From assembly GCA_042408535.1 (NCBI GenBank), contig JBHORA010000032.1:1-12595 (forward strand): 12,595 bases of DNA, in the 5' to 3' direction. The notes under the pieces were generated by a model. It made no database searches. It saw only the letters and a list, made by a program, of their open reading frames with translations, and was not told the origin of the DNA. This stretch comes from BPIH01 sp042408535. GTDB lineage: Bacteria; Chloroflexota; Limnocylindria; Limnocylindrales; CSP1-4. Below are positions 12,425 to 12,595 of the stretch, one piece after another (the first letter of the stretch is position 1; every line of letters begins with the position of its first letter). A program made the translations under genes and the position numbers.

Positions 12425-12595
12425 CGCCCGGCGCAGACGGATCGCGCGGCGCGGACGGATCGCGCGGCGCGGACGGATCGCCCGGCGCGAGTGGATGGCC
12501 TGACCGCGAGCCGCGAGGCCCGCCCGGCGCGGACGGCCCGCCCGGCGCGAGTGGATCGCCCGGCGCGAGTGGATGGCCTGACCGCGAGCCGCGAG
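12425..12595. repeat. 18-bp GC-rich repeat block with a 39-bp higher-order repeat, cut by the window edge
   Basis: 18-bp units of the form CGC(C/G)CGGCGCGGACGGAT start at 12425, 12443, 12461, 12479, 12521, 12539 and 12557, with a subtype ending GAGTGGAT. A 21-bp segment, GGCCTGACCGCGAGCCGCGAG, interrupts at 12497 and recurs at 12575. A 39-bp composite is thus repeated exactly at 12479-12517 and 12557-12595. It begins 2 nt after the Nudix stop and is probably non-coding. The array may continue beyond the window. Confidence 0.85.

Overview
The window is about 12.6 kb of very GC-rich bacterial DNA, roughly 70% G+C by eye, with strong G/C preference at third codon positions. No rRNA, tRNA, phage, transposase or CRISPR array is visible. 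The gene mix fits a chromosomal region of a high-GC free-living bacterium: a COG4119-type Nudix hydrolase, a Ub-Mut7-C protein, a DUF2249/hemerythrin pair, an SQR-like flavoprotein and a plastocyanin-like lipoprotein. Start sites placed directly behind -10 elements (candidate leaderless mRNAs) and GC-rich minisatellites between genes would suit Chloroflexota or an actinobacterium. That assignment is a guess, because no marker gene is present.

Layout. (1) 2-529: 3' part of an MtaD/SsnA-type amidohydrolase. (2) 751-1566 (-): a COG2345/ArsR-like regulator with a C-terminal cysteine cluster. It is divergent from a three-gene + operon (1673-3033) encoding two small His-containing membrane proteins and a cupredoxin lipoprotein. 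The shared spacer has a near-consensus promoter whose start point falls on the ATG of the first gene. (3) 3034-3381: convergent spacer with a hairpin and a CTAG-centred dyad. (4) 3382-4098 (-) Ub-Mut7-C protein and 4172-6439 (-) a secreted, C-terminally anchored gluzincin-type peptidase. (5) 6717-8459 (-): NERD nuclease fused to an SF1 helicase, with its own TTGACA promoter. (6) 8643-9158 (-): an intact DUF2249 gene behind a broken hemerythrin-like gene. Divergent from it, 9308-9706 (+) encodes a degenerate receiver domain with extra cysteines. (7) 9707-10427: non-coding, with a 14/15-bp minisatellite and scattered degenerate repeats. (8) 10428-11597 (-): SQR-like FAD oxidoreductase. (9) 11598-11922: spacer with a 38-bp duplication. 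(10) 11923-12423 (+): Nudix hydrolase, then an 18-bp repeat block running to the window edge.

Functional themes. Two stretches look redox or metal related. The first is the regulator/membrane/cupredoxin unit, which I infer handles copper or membrane electron transfer under a cysteine-sensing repressor. The second is DUF2249, hemerythrin remnant, receiver domain and SQR-like flavoprotein. The peptidase, NERD helicase, Mut7-C and Nudix genes have no visible functional link to these. The least described parts are the 1.67-3.03 kb membrane/cupredoxin operon, the paired CTAG dyads, and the minisatellites found in almost every larger intergenic space. No complete novel system is proven by this sequence.
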